A DNA stretch of 64,000 nt. It comes from Tateyamaria omphalii. Its GTDB lineage: Bacteria; Pseudomonadota; Alphaproteobacteria; Rhodobacterales; Rhodobacteraceae. Under the pieces are notes generated by a model. It was not told the DNA's origin. It saw only the letters and a program-made list of their open reading frames with translations, and did no database searches. How positions within the stretch are numbered: position 1 is the stretch's first letter; each line of letters opens with the position of its first letter. A program made the translations under genes and the position numbers. Below, in pieces: positions 25,209 through 35,305 of this stretch. The stretch spans positions 20,457 through 84,456 of the forward strand of contig NZ_CP019313.1 of NCBI RefSeq assembly GCF_001969365.1, written 5' to 3'.

Positions 25209-26828
25209 ACCCTTCTCGACCCAGGCATCGGTCAACCATGTCTCGGTCAGCGCCCGGTCACGGTGCTGCAGATAAGCGCGCAGGCTGACAGGTTCCGGCC
25301 CCGTCTGTTCGAAATCAAACATCAGGCGCCAGTGGTTCGTGCCAACGACCGGATAGGCGTCAATCGGCTCAACAATCCGGCCGTTCAATGCGTCGATGAC
25401 CGGCACGACGCCGCTGTCACGATCCAGCCCGGTCAGTGAGGGGCCCTCGAAATCGACAACCATCTTGGCCACACCTTCGGGCAGCGGATCACCGGGCACA
25501 CCGCCCTCACCCTGGCGGGTGGCCTTGACCCAGGCCACGCCATCCGGCTGCGGATCGCGCGCGCGCCACTGGATGTCATAGTCGAACCGGAACTCCGCCC
25601 CCTTCTCGGTCGGACCCTCCGGCACCCAATAGGCCACCACATTGTCAAAGGTCTCGTCGGTGGTCGGGATCAGGAACAGCTGCACCTGGCCCGGCCCCCA
25701 ATCGCCCACGGGCTTCACCCAGGCCGACGGGCGGCGATTGTAGAACACACCGTCATCCTGGTAGTTCTCAAATTTGCGGTCGCGCTGGATCAAGCCAAAG
25801 CCCCGCGGGTTCTGATCCATGAAACTCGACGTGGTGACATGTTTCGGGTTGCTCAGCGGGCGCCACAGCCGCTCGCCACTGCCCGCAGCCATGGACAGAC
25901 CGTCGCTGTCATGGATCTCCGGGCGCCAGTCATCGCCGCCGGCGCGGTCACGCTCGGAATACCAGTACATGCTGGTCAAGGGCGCAACGCCCAGCCGCTG
26001 CACATCCTCGCGCAGAAACAGATGGGCCGAGATGCGCGTCAGGTGCCCGCCATAGGCCGCGTTGCGCACAACGCCAAAGCGGTAGGCACCCGTGACCGAA
26101 GGACCATCCAGTTCGGCCCAGATCGACAGCTCCTCGTCGTCCTTCTCGGGCGGCCCAAGCCAGAAGGCGGTAAAGCGCGGGAACTCTTCGGGCACGTCCA
26201 ACCCGGTGTTGACGGCAATGCCCCGCATCGACAGCCCGTATTGCGCCTCGGGCCCATCGGTGCGGAAGTAAGAGGCACCAAGGAACGAGATCCAGTCCGG
26301 CTCAAGCCCAGGACGCATGACGCGAAATCCGGCAAACCCGTACCCTTCGGGCAGATCAAAGGCAGGGTTATCCTCTGGCATGGAAAAGAAGTCGCGGACA
26401 AAAGGAACCTCATGGGCGGTGCCCGCCTCGTCCCGGATGTAAATCTTGACCGGTTCAGGAAAGAAACGGCCCGGATGAAAAAGCTGCACAGGCGCCTTGT
26501 TGCGGCCCACATACAGCGTGGCATCGGGGCGAAACTGGATCTGCCAATGGGCACTGTAATTGACCCGCTCGATCAGGTCCGGCGCCGGAATTTCGACAGG
26601 CGCATAGGGCTGATTGGCGGCATTGCGCGCCTTCTCGACCAGCCGTTCAAACGTCATGGGGCCGTCAGCCGCCGCCGCCCCGGACCGCGCGCTGGTCCAC
26701 AGGCCAACGGTCAAAAGCGCTGCCGACCCTGCAAGCACGGCGCGCCGTGACGGTTGCGCGACAGCACTGCGTGCCGCTTTGCTTTGATGTGCCGATACTC
26801 TGGCGGATGTGCGATCAATAAATGTCAT
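25200..26828 (-). CDS. opgD: Periplasmic glucan biosynthesis protein (OpgD/OpgG family), Tat signal
   Basis: A 542-residue protein of the MdoG/MdoD family, which shapes osmoregulated periplasmic glucans. The N-terminus has a twin-arginine signal (Ser27-Arg28-Arg29-Ala-Val-Leu, then a hydrophobic run), as in E. coli OpgD. Family blocks include PYAPVEIPAPDLIERVNYSA, RPVQLFHPGRFF-like KAPVQLFHPGRFF, GFAGFRV, FLGASYFR, YGLSMRGIAVNTG, EEFPRFTAFWL, SMYWYSE and WRPLSNPKHVTTSSF. No opgH synthase is in the window, so it must be elsewhere or the protein acts on another glucan. The gene is convergent with the arabinose operon. Confidence 0.88.
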   Translation of the reverse strand: MTFIDRTSARVSAHQSKAARSAVAQPSRRAVLAGSAALLTVGLWTSARSGAAAADGPMTFERLVEKARNAANQPYAPVEIPAPDLIERVNYSAHWQIQFRPDATLYVGRNKAPVQLFHPGRFFPEPVKIYIRDEAGTAHEVPFVRDFFSMPEDNPAFDLPEGYGFAGFRVMRPGLEPDWISFLGASYFRTDGPEAQYGLSMRGIAVNTGLDVPEEFPRFTAFWLGPPEKDDEELSIWAELDGPSVTGAYRFGVVRNAAYGGHLTRISAHLFLREDVQRLGVAPLTSMYWYSERDRAGGDDWRPEIHDSDGLSMAAGSGERLWRPLSNPKHVTTSSFMDQNPRGFGLIQRDRKFENYQDDGVFYNRRPSAWVKPVGDWGPGQVQLFLIPTTDETFDNVVAYWVPEGPTEKGAEFRFDYDIQWRARDPQPDGVAWVKATRQGEGGVPGDPLPEGVAKMVVDFEGPSLTGLDRDSGVVPVIDALNGRIVEPIDAYPVVGTNHWRLMFDFEQTGPEPVSLRAYLQHRDRALTETWLTDAWVEKGQG

Positions 26829-27853
26829 CTGGGTGCCTTACCGCGCTCACATATTGTGTTTCAGGTGATAAACTGTTGCAGAATGTATAGAGACGCGTGA
26901 TCCACCATCAATTTGGCGCGTCAGATCAGGCGCGGTTCTGCCGAAACAGCGGCAGGGTACTGCCAAAATCCGCCTGCGATGGGCTTGGAAACAAGGTGAT
27001 CGGACCGTTGGCGCATGGCCTGCGTCAAAATCGGCAAATCCCCGCTCTAACCGCGAAACAAACGTCTTTTGGCGGGATCGGATCTCTATCCTGCCTGTCA
27101 CGCATACTGGCTCGAACAGAGTGGCGTCACAGGCTCCGGAAATGGAGAAGCGGGCCGTTGGAAGAGGGATCTGTCTGTCAGACGGGGCATGGCTGTGACT
27201 GCAAGTCGCGCGGCAAAGGCGCGATGTGTGGGACTGGAGCCAGATATCAACCCGTCGCCATGGGCATGAGCAACCGTCCGATCTTCCGTCGCGAGACGCG
27301 GCGTAAGGAGGATTATGTAAAATTCACGGCAACTCGGCAACGTTATGCCCGCCAGTGAGTGAGTTGGCCCAAAGGTGAATGAAAGCACGACAGATACATA
27401 CCCTTCGTCATGTTGATGCCCCGCGACCAAGATATTTCAAGACCTCCGGACATCTCTGTCTTTCCCGCGGGTCAAACCTTCCTGCACGTCAACGAAGGTG
27501 AAAGAGCGTCCTGCTTAACAAGAGCGTCCAGCGTCATGGAACCTTGCACAGAACATGGCCGGCCACTTCGGTGCTTCGGACGTGCCTTTCCCCAACACCC
27601 GAGCGCGCGCGTCACACTGCCAATCTGGTTCAGGCTTAAGAATGAGGCAGTCCCACTCCACCTAAATGTCGGTTTTCAAGCCAGATTTCGCCGATACCGC
27701 GGCGAAGGAAATTTACAGTTGAACTGAATGGCCAAATCTTAATGGTGCAAGCATAGGTAGAAGTTCTGCACACAAGAAGCACTGCATCCTCCAAGGATGA
27801 AGGTGTCAAATTTTTAGCCAACTCTTTGCTCCCGAAACCAGCCAACCCGACGT

Positions 27854-27887
27854 CCGTAGACTACGGGCGCCGCCAATCGTGAACGAT
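27854..27887. promoter_or_regulatory. Two adjacent inverted repeats upstream of the serralysin gene
   Basis: CCGTAG-A-CTACGG (27854-27866) and ATCGT-GA-ACGAT (27876-27887) are perfect dyads spaced 9 nt apart, about 200 nt upstream of the peptidase start. They could be operators or the stem of a short terminator. No consensus is claimed. Confidence 0.3.
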
Positions 27888-27926
27888 CGTAGTGAAATAC
27901 GGTCGCCAGTAGAGGAGTCCCCAAAG

Positions 27927-28016
27927 ATGACCCGGCGCGGCTTCGATTGGCCGCCTCAAACACCCTCAAATACAGAGATGCCTGTCATTTCCGGCGTGAT
28001 CAGCATCAGCCACTGA
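27927..28016 (+). CDS. Possible small ORF or leader peptide (29 codons)
   Basis: An ATG at 27927 is preceded at 9-nt spacing by AGAGGAG, a good ribosome-binding site, and opens a 29-residue frame (begins MTRRGFDWPPQ, ends VISGVISISH). It ends 68 nt before the serralysin start. It could be a leader or a chance frame; there is no homology that I can recognise. Confidence 0.25.
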   Translation: MTRRGFDWPPQTPSNTEMPVISGVISISH

Positions 28017-28084
28017 CCATCGCGCGTTCTCCTCGGTGATCGGACCTGACGGCACCGGCATCTCCGCGAAAGGATAAACTGAAG

Positions 28085-31000
28085 ATGTGCATGATGTGCC
28101 AACTGGGCTACGGCCCCGAACAAGAAGCTTCATTCGGAAAAATCGGAGCGCAACAGACCGGTCTGCAGGTCGGCTTGGGCGAGGCGATGACCCTGACACC
28201 GACCTTGGCCGTTCTCGCGGCGCTGGATGAGATCAGCCCAAATCCTGTCGAGGCGGGTGAGACCACCGAAGCCACGGACACAACCGCAACATCCAGGGGA
28301 CGCGACACACCCATCGCCGAGGGATCCGACCAACCCGCTGCCAGCGCACACATCAGCACAGATACAGCCGAAGACGCCTGGTGGGTCAACGACCAGACGC
28401 CGGACAATCCTTTTGGCAAAAGCGAAGATTACGAAGCCTATCTCGACTATCTGGGCGCACTGCCGCGCAGTCTGACACCCGAGATTGCCGCCGAACCGCT
28501 TCGGATCAACGTATCGGAACTCAGCAACCACCCCGGTTACCTGGAAGCCGCCGTTGGCGCGCTCGAGATGTGGGCAGCCGTCACGCCGCTCGAGTTCGAG
28601 ATTGTCGATGACACGCCCTATGACGAAGAAACGGACTGGATGCAGGTCGTCAGCCCGGAAATCGGCGAACAGTTTGACGGCAGCGCCTTTTCCAGCGACC
28701 GCTACATCAGCGTCGGGCAGCGGTTCCACGACACCGAACCGAACCTGACCGATATCGGCGGCTACGTCTTTGACACGTTCATTCATGAATATGGCCACGA
28801 ATTCGGGCTGAACCATCCCGGGCTCTACAACTACAGTGGCCCCGGCGGCGTTCAGATCAACTATCTCAACAACGCCACATGGACCTATGACCGCCAACAA
28901 TACAGCGTCATGTCTTATTTCGATGGGATCGACGTGGGCGAAGACACGCGCTGGTCCGCGGCCACCCCGCTCATGGGCGATATCGAGGCGGTCATTCGCA
29001 CCTACTTCTCGACCGTCGATGAAGACGGCGTGCGGACCTATCAGACGATCAACCTGAACACGGGCGACGATGTCTACGGCTTCAACAGCACGAAATACGG
29101 CTACGAACTGACCTCGACCGGGATGACGCGCGATATCGGCTTTGTCATCCACGACACCGGTGGCACCGATACGATGGACTTTTCCGGCTCCATCGCGGGC
29201 ACGATCCTCGACATGCGCGCCGGGCAGTTTTCCAGCGTGAACGGCCACAACAACAACGTGTCCATCTTTGCGGGCCACAATGAGGACGAAACCGAATACT
29301 ACATCGAGAACGGGATCGGCAGCCAATACGACGACATTCTGATTGGCAATGACGGCGACAACGTGCTGGATGGCCGCGGCGGCGGCGACCGGATGGCCGG
29401 GGGAGACGGCGACGACACCTATTTCGTGGATTCGCTCGACGACGTGGTCCGCGAAGAGATGGGAGGCGGCAACGACACTGTCATCGTGATGTCCCGAGAC
29501 CTGGAAATCGGCAACATCGCCAATGTCGAAAACATCATCTACGTCGACAGCACACTCGCAGAGCTGCAAGAGACAGATGGCAACACCGCATCCACGCCCG
29601 GCGACAACACGTTGACCAACATCATATTCGGCGACGACACCGACGAGATGATCGACGGCGGCGCAGGCGACAACACCATCTTCGGACTTGGCGGCGACGA
29701 CATCCTCATCGGCGGGACGGACTCGCTCGAGAGCCGCGACATCAACAACACCATCGCCATCGAGGACCTCGAAGACCAGACCGAAAGCGACGATGGCAAC
29801 GACGCGCTTTATGGTGGCGACGGCAACGACACCATTCTGGGCGGTCAGGGCGACGACCTGCTTGATGGTGGTGACGGTGATGACGTGTTGAGCGGTCAGG
29901 CGGGCGTCGATATCTTCAGGGGCGGGTCGGGCAGCGACACCGTTGATTTCAGTCGCGAAAGCCCGTTTCAGCTGATCGTCAATCTCGAAACCAACTTTGC
30001 CAATGGCGGCACCGCATCGGGCGACACCTTCTACAGCATCGAGGGGCTGATTGGATCCGATGACCGGATCGACCGCTTTATCGGAACCTCCGCAGCCAAC
30101 CACTTCATCGGTCAGGGCGGCGGAGACGTGTTCAACGGTCGCGCGGGCAACGACACGCTGGATGGCGGCAGAGACGGTGACATTCTTTACGGTGAGGGCG
30201 GCGACGACGTGATCATCGGCGGCGCCGGTCAGGACTATCTGGACGGCGGCGATGGCATTGATACGGTTGTCTACAGGGGCAGCTCAAGCGGCGTGACAGT
30301 CGACCTTGCCAACGGCACGGCCACCGGCGGCGATGCCGATGGCCCCGTCCAGATCGTCGGTCGCGGTACAACGATCAAGCACGATATCCTCGTCGGCTTC
30401 GAAAACGTGCAGGGCTCGTTTCACGATGACTGGCTGATTGGCGACGACCAGATGAACGGGCTGTCTGCCGGGGCAGGCGATGACACGCTGACCGGCGGCG
30501 GTGGCAGCGATCTGCTGGATGGGGGCGCTGGCAGCGACACGGCGGACTATTCCGAAGCGGCCAGCGGGGTCCGGCTTGATCTGCGTCGCGACGCATCCGA
30601 GGACGACACCTACGTCTCGATCGAAAACCTGTCCGGTTCCGGCTTCGATGATCTGATCAAGGGGAACCAGGCCGCAAATGTCCTGACGGGACAGGGCGGC
30701 GACGATACGCTGCGTGGTGGTAACGGAGATGACACCCTGCTCGGCGATTTCGCCTATCAGGGCGACATGCTGCCAACACCGGGTATGGGAACGGGCTACG
30801 TGACGCTCGGACCGGACGCCACGAACAATTCAATCGCCACTGCATTCGACATTTCGGACAACTTTTCGCTCGAAGAAGACCCCAACATCTTCGACTCGAC
30901 CACTGTCCTGCACACAACCGTCGAAGCCACCGGGAATGGACAAGGAGGCTATTACAGCATTGAACTTGCAGCCGGGACGGTCCTGTCGATTGACGTTGAT

Positions 31001-31689
31001 GGAATTGCCGATCCGAACGTACACGACAGTTGGATCCGGCTGCTGAACAGCAATGGAGACATCGTGGCAGAGAATGACGATGGCGGTGGCGACCCAGGCT
31101 CCACCTCCATCCGAGACTCGAGTACGGTCTACGTCGTCGAAGAGACCGGCACCTATTACATCCTGCAAGGCAGTTGGACCGAAGACTCCGAGGAAGGCGG
31201 CTGGACAGAGGCCGTGCCCGAAGGCTCGGAGTATACGCTCAACGTCTCGGTCGACTTCCCGCCCGCGCCCGCTGAACCAGGTGCTGCGGGTGCCGATATG
31301 CTGCGCGGTGGAAAGGGCAGCGACCTGCTGGATGGCGGGCTCGGGCCGACACGCTCACCGGTGGAGTGGGAGATGACTCCTTCCGGTTTTCAACAAAACT
31401 CGGCGAGGGTAATGTCGACCGGATCAAGGACTTCAAATCCAATGAGGATCTGATCCTTCTCGACAGTCTCATTTTCCAGGAATTAGGCGGCGCGGGCGCG
31501 CTGTCCCTCGATGCATTCCACAGCAGTGCAATGGGTGTTGCGCGCGATGGCGATGACCGCATCATCTACAACACCGAAAATGGCGTGTTGTCTTACGATT
31601 ATGACGGTTCAGGAGACGGTGAGGCGATCCGGTTCGCGCAACTGAATAGAAATCTGGACCTGTCGGCGGACGACTTCATCATCATCTGA
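28085..31689 (+). CDS. Serralysin-type (M10) RTX metallopeptidase, frameshifted near the C-terminus
   Basis: A secreted zinc protease of about 1201 residues if one base is restored. The metzincin site HEYGHEFGLNH spans residues 234-244 (zinc ligands His234, His238, His244; Glu235 catalytic) and the Met-turn SVMSYF has Met276. Then follow many GGxGxDxLx calcium-binding repeats (residues about 410-890), a PPC-like beta domain (about 905-1055) and a further RTX turn. At 31342-31346 the frame breaks in a G run (CTCGGGCCGAC); adding one G restores GGLGADTLTGGVGDDSF, and the frame then runs to the stop at 31689 with a typical C-terminal block (VDRIKDFKSNEDLILLDSL, DLSADDFIII). Export by a type I system is expected, but none is coded nearby. 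Confidence 0.88.
29318..30753 (+). repeat. RTX nonapeptide repeat region inside the serralysin gene
   Basis: The translated stretch is dense in glycine-aspartate nonapeptides of the form GGxGxDxLx, in at least six groups separated by spacer modules (for example GNDALYGGDGNDTILGGQGD). These bind calcium and fold into parallel beta-rolls outside the cell. At DNA level the repeats are GGCGACGA-rich, which makes assembly errors more likely. Confidence 0.9.
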
Positions 31690-31697
31690 CACGCAAC

Positions 31698-31726
31698 GGA
31701 AAGGGCGCTTTCGTCGCGCCCTTTCC
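31698..31726 (+). terminator. Hairpin terminator after the serralysin gene
   Basis: GGAAAGGGCGC (31698-31708) pairs perfectly with GCGCCCTTTCC (31716-31726) around a 7-nt loop, 9 nt after the serralysin stop. The flanking GCAAC and GGTTGC may extend it. No long T-tract follows, but position and strength fit a transcription end. Confidence 0.7.
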
Positions 31727-31791
31727 GGGTTGCGCTGGCACCCTTTTGTCACACAACCGCAAAAGGCAAAACCGGATAGGGAGATGCCGAA

Positions 31792-32193
31792 ATGAGGCTC
31801 TGGTTCAATCGCAGCACAATGTTTGTCGGGATGCTCATGGCGGGGGCCGCCATGCTTGGCGGAACAGCACATGCCCAAGCAAAGGACGCGCGCGCTGGCG
31901 TGACCTATGCAGGCGGACAGATCATCCCAGCAGGCAGGATCGAGATTTTTATGGAAGACACGGCACGCCCGGCCCAGAAGCGGCTTGGCGCCCAGAATGT
32001 AAGCATCGACAGTGACGGTAAATCTCGTCAGATCGAATTCCCGCTGACATGGCTCGCAAGCACATCGGTGTCGCCCACCCTTCGGATCGTTGCGCATCTG
32101 GAGCGTGACGACGGCTGGCTGCTGGCCCGCGGCAGTGCCCGGATCAAGGCTGGGCGGCCCATTTCCATCACATTGAACAGGGTGATGTATTGA
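31792..32193 (+). CDS. Secreted YscW/YbaY-like protein
   Basis: A 133-residue protein with a signal peptide (MFVGMLMAGAAMLGGTAHA, cleavage after AHA) and a single small beta domain. The pattern GVTYAGGQIIPAGRIEIFMEDTAR, IEFPLTWLASTSVSPTLRIVAHLERDDGWLLARGSARIKAG matches the YscW/YbaY domain (type III secretion pilotin-like and YbaY lipoproteins). There is no lipobox cysteine. No type III genes are present, so it is an orphan of unknown role. It sits 100 nt after the serralysin terminator and seems to be transcribed separately. Confidence 0.65.
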   Translation: MRLWFNRSTMFVGMLMAGAAMLGGTAHAQAKDARAGVTYAGGQIIPAGRIEIFMEDTARPAQKRLGAQNVSIDSDGKSRQIEFPLTWLASTSVSPTLRIVAHLERDDGWLLARGSARIKAGRPISITLNRVMY

Positions 32194-32375
32194 AACGTTA
32201 AACACGCGTGACACAGCCGTGTGACGGTTCAAAGTGCCGTAAAACGCCTCATCTATTCGCTGTACCTTGCGACGGGCCAGCGGCCGCGCGTACCGTCATG
32301 GACGGCCCAAAGGAGACATCCAACGCCGCCCAATGATGCACTAACACTCACCTTCGACCAATCAGATCGGGCCGC

Positions 32376-32804
32376 TCACCTTTGTGACGGGCCTTTGCCA
32401 AGCGGGAGCAATCCAAGCGTGAGAGTGCCTTCCGCCCTGACCAAATCGAACTGATAGTCGTCCAGAAGAAGGTTCCAGAACCTTGAGAACCGATAAAGCG
32501 CAGACGACAAGGACGTGGCCTCGCGCACAGACGTGAGCAAATGCTGGAGCGCGCGCGGCCGGATCGGACGGGACCAAAGGCCCATCATCTCATCACACGT
32601 TTCAACCGCGGCGATCCGGTAAAGGCAAACGATCTGATCCAGCGTCACCCGTCCTTTGGGCGCGTCACCGTCCAGCGGTAAACCCGACCGCCTGAGCAAG
32701 GATGTATATTGATCTGCGCGACAGAGCGACCTCAGCGCGACCAACCAATCCTCGATCAACTGCTGGGAGACGGTTGAGTACGGGGCTGCCGTCTGAACGC
32801 TCAT
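32376..32804 (-). CDS. Truncated AraC-type regulator (N-terminal effector domain only)
   Basis: A 142-residue frame from ATG 32804. The segment DQYTSLLRRSGLPLDGDAPKGRVTLDQIVCLYRIAA and, later, RALQHLLTSVREATSLSSALYRFSRFWNLLLDDYQFDL matches the start of the Arabinose_bd (PF12625-like) domain of AraC/OruR-type regulators. Full proteins are about 330 residues and end in two helix-turn-helix motifs. None of the three frames downstream of the stop at 32376 gives those motifs, so the gene is cut rather than merely frameshifted. It probably has no function as a DNA-binding regulator. Confidence 0.55.
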   Translation of the reverse strand: MSVQTAAPYSTVSQQLIEDWLVALRSLCRADQYTSLLRRSGLPLDGDAPKGRVTLDQIVCLYRIAAVETCDEMMGLWSRPIRPRALQHLLTSVREATSLSSALYRFSRFWNLLLDDYQFDLVRAEGTLTLGLLPLGKGPSQR

Positions 32805-33460
32805 TGCTCGCAACACCGACCAGCGAACACGGAAACGAAGAATCCGACAAATCAAAGAGCAGCCCATAGCTGTCACGCGCCAAGACCCCGAACTGCTACA
32901 CATTCTCGTGGAGCCTCTGCGTCTCAAAGCACCTCATGCAGGGCGCCATCGCGCGGACCTGTCCAACTGCTCCACGTCCATTGAACATCGTCTGTTGCCG
33001 GCTCAGTCGGGACAAAGACGTTGACGACATTGCATGCGGCGCTGAGCATTATGACAGGGCGGTCAGCAACGGTGGCGTGGCTGCGGCAGTCGCGGGCCAG
33101 ACTTCCCCCCTTCCTCAAAGCGATTGTCGGTACGATCGCGAACGGCGCTCTCCAATCTCATACGCACGGCGCCCCGCCAACAATCCCACATATCACACTG
33201 TGGGACGATCGGCCCTTATCTTTGACGTTGCTCCAGCGGCTTTGAGTGGCGGTTGGTTGGCCAGCAGAATTGTGTGAACGGTCTCTCTCGATTTTAACGT
33301 GGCAGAGCGTGCGCTTGACAAAAACGCTGCATCTTCAGCGGTTTCCCGACGGTTCGGGCTCACCCAAGGCGGCGGCCCAAGTGGTGTATTCGCGCCGCCC
33401 CGGATAACGCCGGGCTGATGAACCGGAAAAACGGGTCCCAACCCCTACATCCCAGCAATA
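32805..33460. other. Intergenic stretch without recognisable genes
   Basis: About 650 nt between the truncated AraC gene and the end of the V-type ATPase operon. Short frames occur on both strands, but none has a family signature or a clear ribosome-binding site. Together with the cut AraC gene this looks like decayed accessory DNA. Confidence 0.5.
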
Positions 33461-35305
33461 TCAGAGTGCTCCAATCCTGGCCTCGATCTGCGCCAGCAAC
33501 GATTTGTATTCGGGCGTCCCATCCGCCGCATAGTGGAAGTTCTTAAACAGCCCCGTGGTTTCCGTGAACCACGCCCGGATCGCACCCTTGTCCTCCAGCG
33601 CCATCGGCGCATCGACAATCTGCTGCATCACCTTGAACACAAGCTGCTGCCGCGCCAGCGGCGCACAACTGTCCACCTCATCGAACGCATCCTGCTGCAG
33701 AAAGATCATGTCGACAAACAGCGCCTTCTGATAGGTCACATAATCCTCAAGCGTCACGCCCTCTTCGCCCGTGACCTTCATCATCTGGCTGATCTGCTCG
33801 CCCCGCTCCAGCAGGCCCTGCAGCGCCTTCACTTTGCCGGTCCAGCCCGGTTCGATATGGCGGTCATACCAGTCGGCCATCTGATCCAGATAGCGCGACC
33901 AGGACAGCAGCGGGTCCACCGCCGGATAGAACCGCTTGTACGCCCGCTCCGACGACAGGCCCAGAAAGCACTTCACCGTCGACAAAGTCGCCTGCGTCAC
34001 CGGCTCGTCAAAGTTCCCGCCCGCAGGCGACACCGTCCCGATCATGGTCAGACTGCCGCTGTCACCCTCCACGCCCTCGATCACCCCGGCCCGTTCATAA
34101 AGCCCCTTGATCGCGCTTTCGAGGTAGGCGGGAAACCCCTCCTCGCCGGGGATCTCCTCAAGCCGCCCGCTCGTCTCTCGCATGGCTTGCGCCCAGCGGG
34201 ACGTACTGTCGGCAATCAGCAGCACATCCAGACCCATCTGGCGGTAATACTCCCCCAGCGTGATGCCGGTGAAAATCGACGCCTCCCGCGCGGCCACGGG
34301 CATCGACGACGTGTTGCAGATGATGATCGTGCGATCCATCAGGCTGCCGCCAGAGGTCGGGTCGGTCATCTCCGGATACTCCGTGATGGTCTCCACCACC
34401 TCGCCCGCCCGCTCGCCACAGGCCACAATGATCACGATATCCACCTGCGCATTGCGCGCGATCAGGTTCTGCAGCACGGTCTTGCCCGCGCCAAAGGGGC
34501 CGGGAATGCACGCCGTCCCACCCCGCGCGATGGGAAAGAACGTGTCGATCAGCCGCTGCGACGTCAGCACAGGCGTGTCGGGAAACGTCCGCCGCACCGC
34601 CCCGGACTTCAGCAGATCCCCCGCCATGGGCCGCCGCACCGGCCAGCGCTGCGACAGCGGGATCACATGTTCCTCCCCCCCGTCCGAGGTCAGGCGCGCG
34701 ACCGGATCGTTGACGGTCACGGCCCCCTTCTGCACCCAATTCACGGTGTATGTGCCCGTCCAGTTGAACGGCAGCATGATCCTGTGCGCAAACCGCCCCT
34801 CCGGCACCGTGCCGATGGTCTGTCCGGCGGTCACTTTGTCCCCCAGCTTCACCGACGGGGTAAACGACCATTTCGCCGCCCGGTCCAGCGAATCCACATC
34901 CGCCCCGCGCGGCAGAAAGATGCCATAGGCATTGGCCACCTGCTTCAGCGGCGCCTGCAACCCGTCATAGACCTGGCCCAAGAGCCCCGGCCCCAGCGTC
35001 ACGGACAGCAATTGCCCGCTCTGCACCACCGGATCGCCCACGGCGACGCCTTGCGTGCTCTCGTACACCTGCGCATCGGCGGTATTGCCCCGCACGCGCA
35101 GGATCTCGGCCTTCAACCGCTCCTGCCGACCGCCCGCGGCCAGACGGCTGGGCAGAACAAACACCATCTCGTTCTTGACCAGGGCGCCGGGCGTTCCGTC
35201 GGGCCTGTCCAGCGCCTCGATCTGCACCAACCCCTCCTGCACCGCGACAATGCGGGCGGTCGCGACCTCGTCCTCGGGACTAAGGGCCATGTCGGCAACG
35301 CTCAT
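33461..35305 (-). CDS. atpA: V/A-type ATPase catalytic subunit A
   Basis: A 614-residue catalytic subunit. The Walker A loop is GPFGAGKT (residues 269-276), and the V-type non-homologous insert is present before it (residues about 110-215). IADSTSRWAQAMRETSGRLEEIPGEEGFPAYLES is a strong A-subunit signature, as is TVSPAGGNFDEPVTQATL. It is the last gene of the operon; its ATG overlaps the stop of the DUF2764 gene as ATGA. Length fits bacterial V-type A subunits (580-620). With B it forms the A3B3 head that couples ATP hydrolysis or synthesis to ion flow. Confidence 0.95.
   Translation of the reverse strand: MSVADMALSPEDEVATARIVAVQEGLVQIEALDRPDGTPGALVKNEMVFVLPSRLAAGGRQERLKAEILRVRGNTADAQVYESTQGVAVGDPVVQSGQLLSVTLGPGLLGQVYDGLQAPLKQVANAYGIFLPRGADVDSLDRAAKWSFTPSVKLGDKVTAGQTIGTVPEGRFAHRIMLPFNWTGTYTVNWVQKGAVTVNDPVARLTSDGGEEHVIPLSQRWPVRRPMAGDLLKSGAVRRTFPDTPVLTSQRLIDTFFPIARGGTACIPGPFGAGKTVLQNLIARNAQVDIVIIVACGERAGEVVETITEYPEMTDPTSGGSLMDRTIIICNTSSMPVAAREASIFTGITLGEYYRQMGLDVLLIADSTSRWAQAMRETSGRLEEIPGEEGFPAYLESAIKGLYERAGVIEGVEGDSGSLTMIGTVSPAGGNFDEPVTQATLSTVKCFLGLSSERAYKRFYPAVDPLLSWSRYLDQMADWYDRHIEPGWTGKVKALQGLLERGEQISQMMKVTGEEGVTLEDYVTYQKALFVDMIFLQQDAFDEVDSCAPLARQQLVFKVMQQIVDAPMALEDKGAIRAWFTETTGLFKNFHYAADGTPEYKSLLAQIEARIGAL

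Larger units (their letters stand above)
26829..28084. other. Gene-poor accessory stretch upstream of the serralysin gene
   Basis: These 1256 nt contain only unconvincing open frames on both strands, with no family resemblance. Base composition is more AT-rich than the flanks, especially 27620-27830, which suggests imported or decaying DNA. Two inverted repeats (27854-27887) and one small frame with a Shine-Dalgarno sequence (27927-28016) lie near the right end and are listed separately. The left end must carry the opgD promoter. Confidence 0.5.

Noticed and set aside
27304..27320. Perfect Shine-Dalgarno TAAGGAGG followed by ATG TAA
   Set aside because: A start-stop pair with only 3 nt spacing and no longer frame; probably chance, though minimal ORFs are sometimes regulatory.
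26897..27727. Several 60-150 codon frames in the gene-poor stretch
   Set aside because: No family signature, no consistent ribosome site, and overlapping frames on both strands.
33021..33245. Plus-strand frame of 74 codons beside the truncated AraC gene
   Set aside because: No recognisable motif or good start; composition does not look coding.
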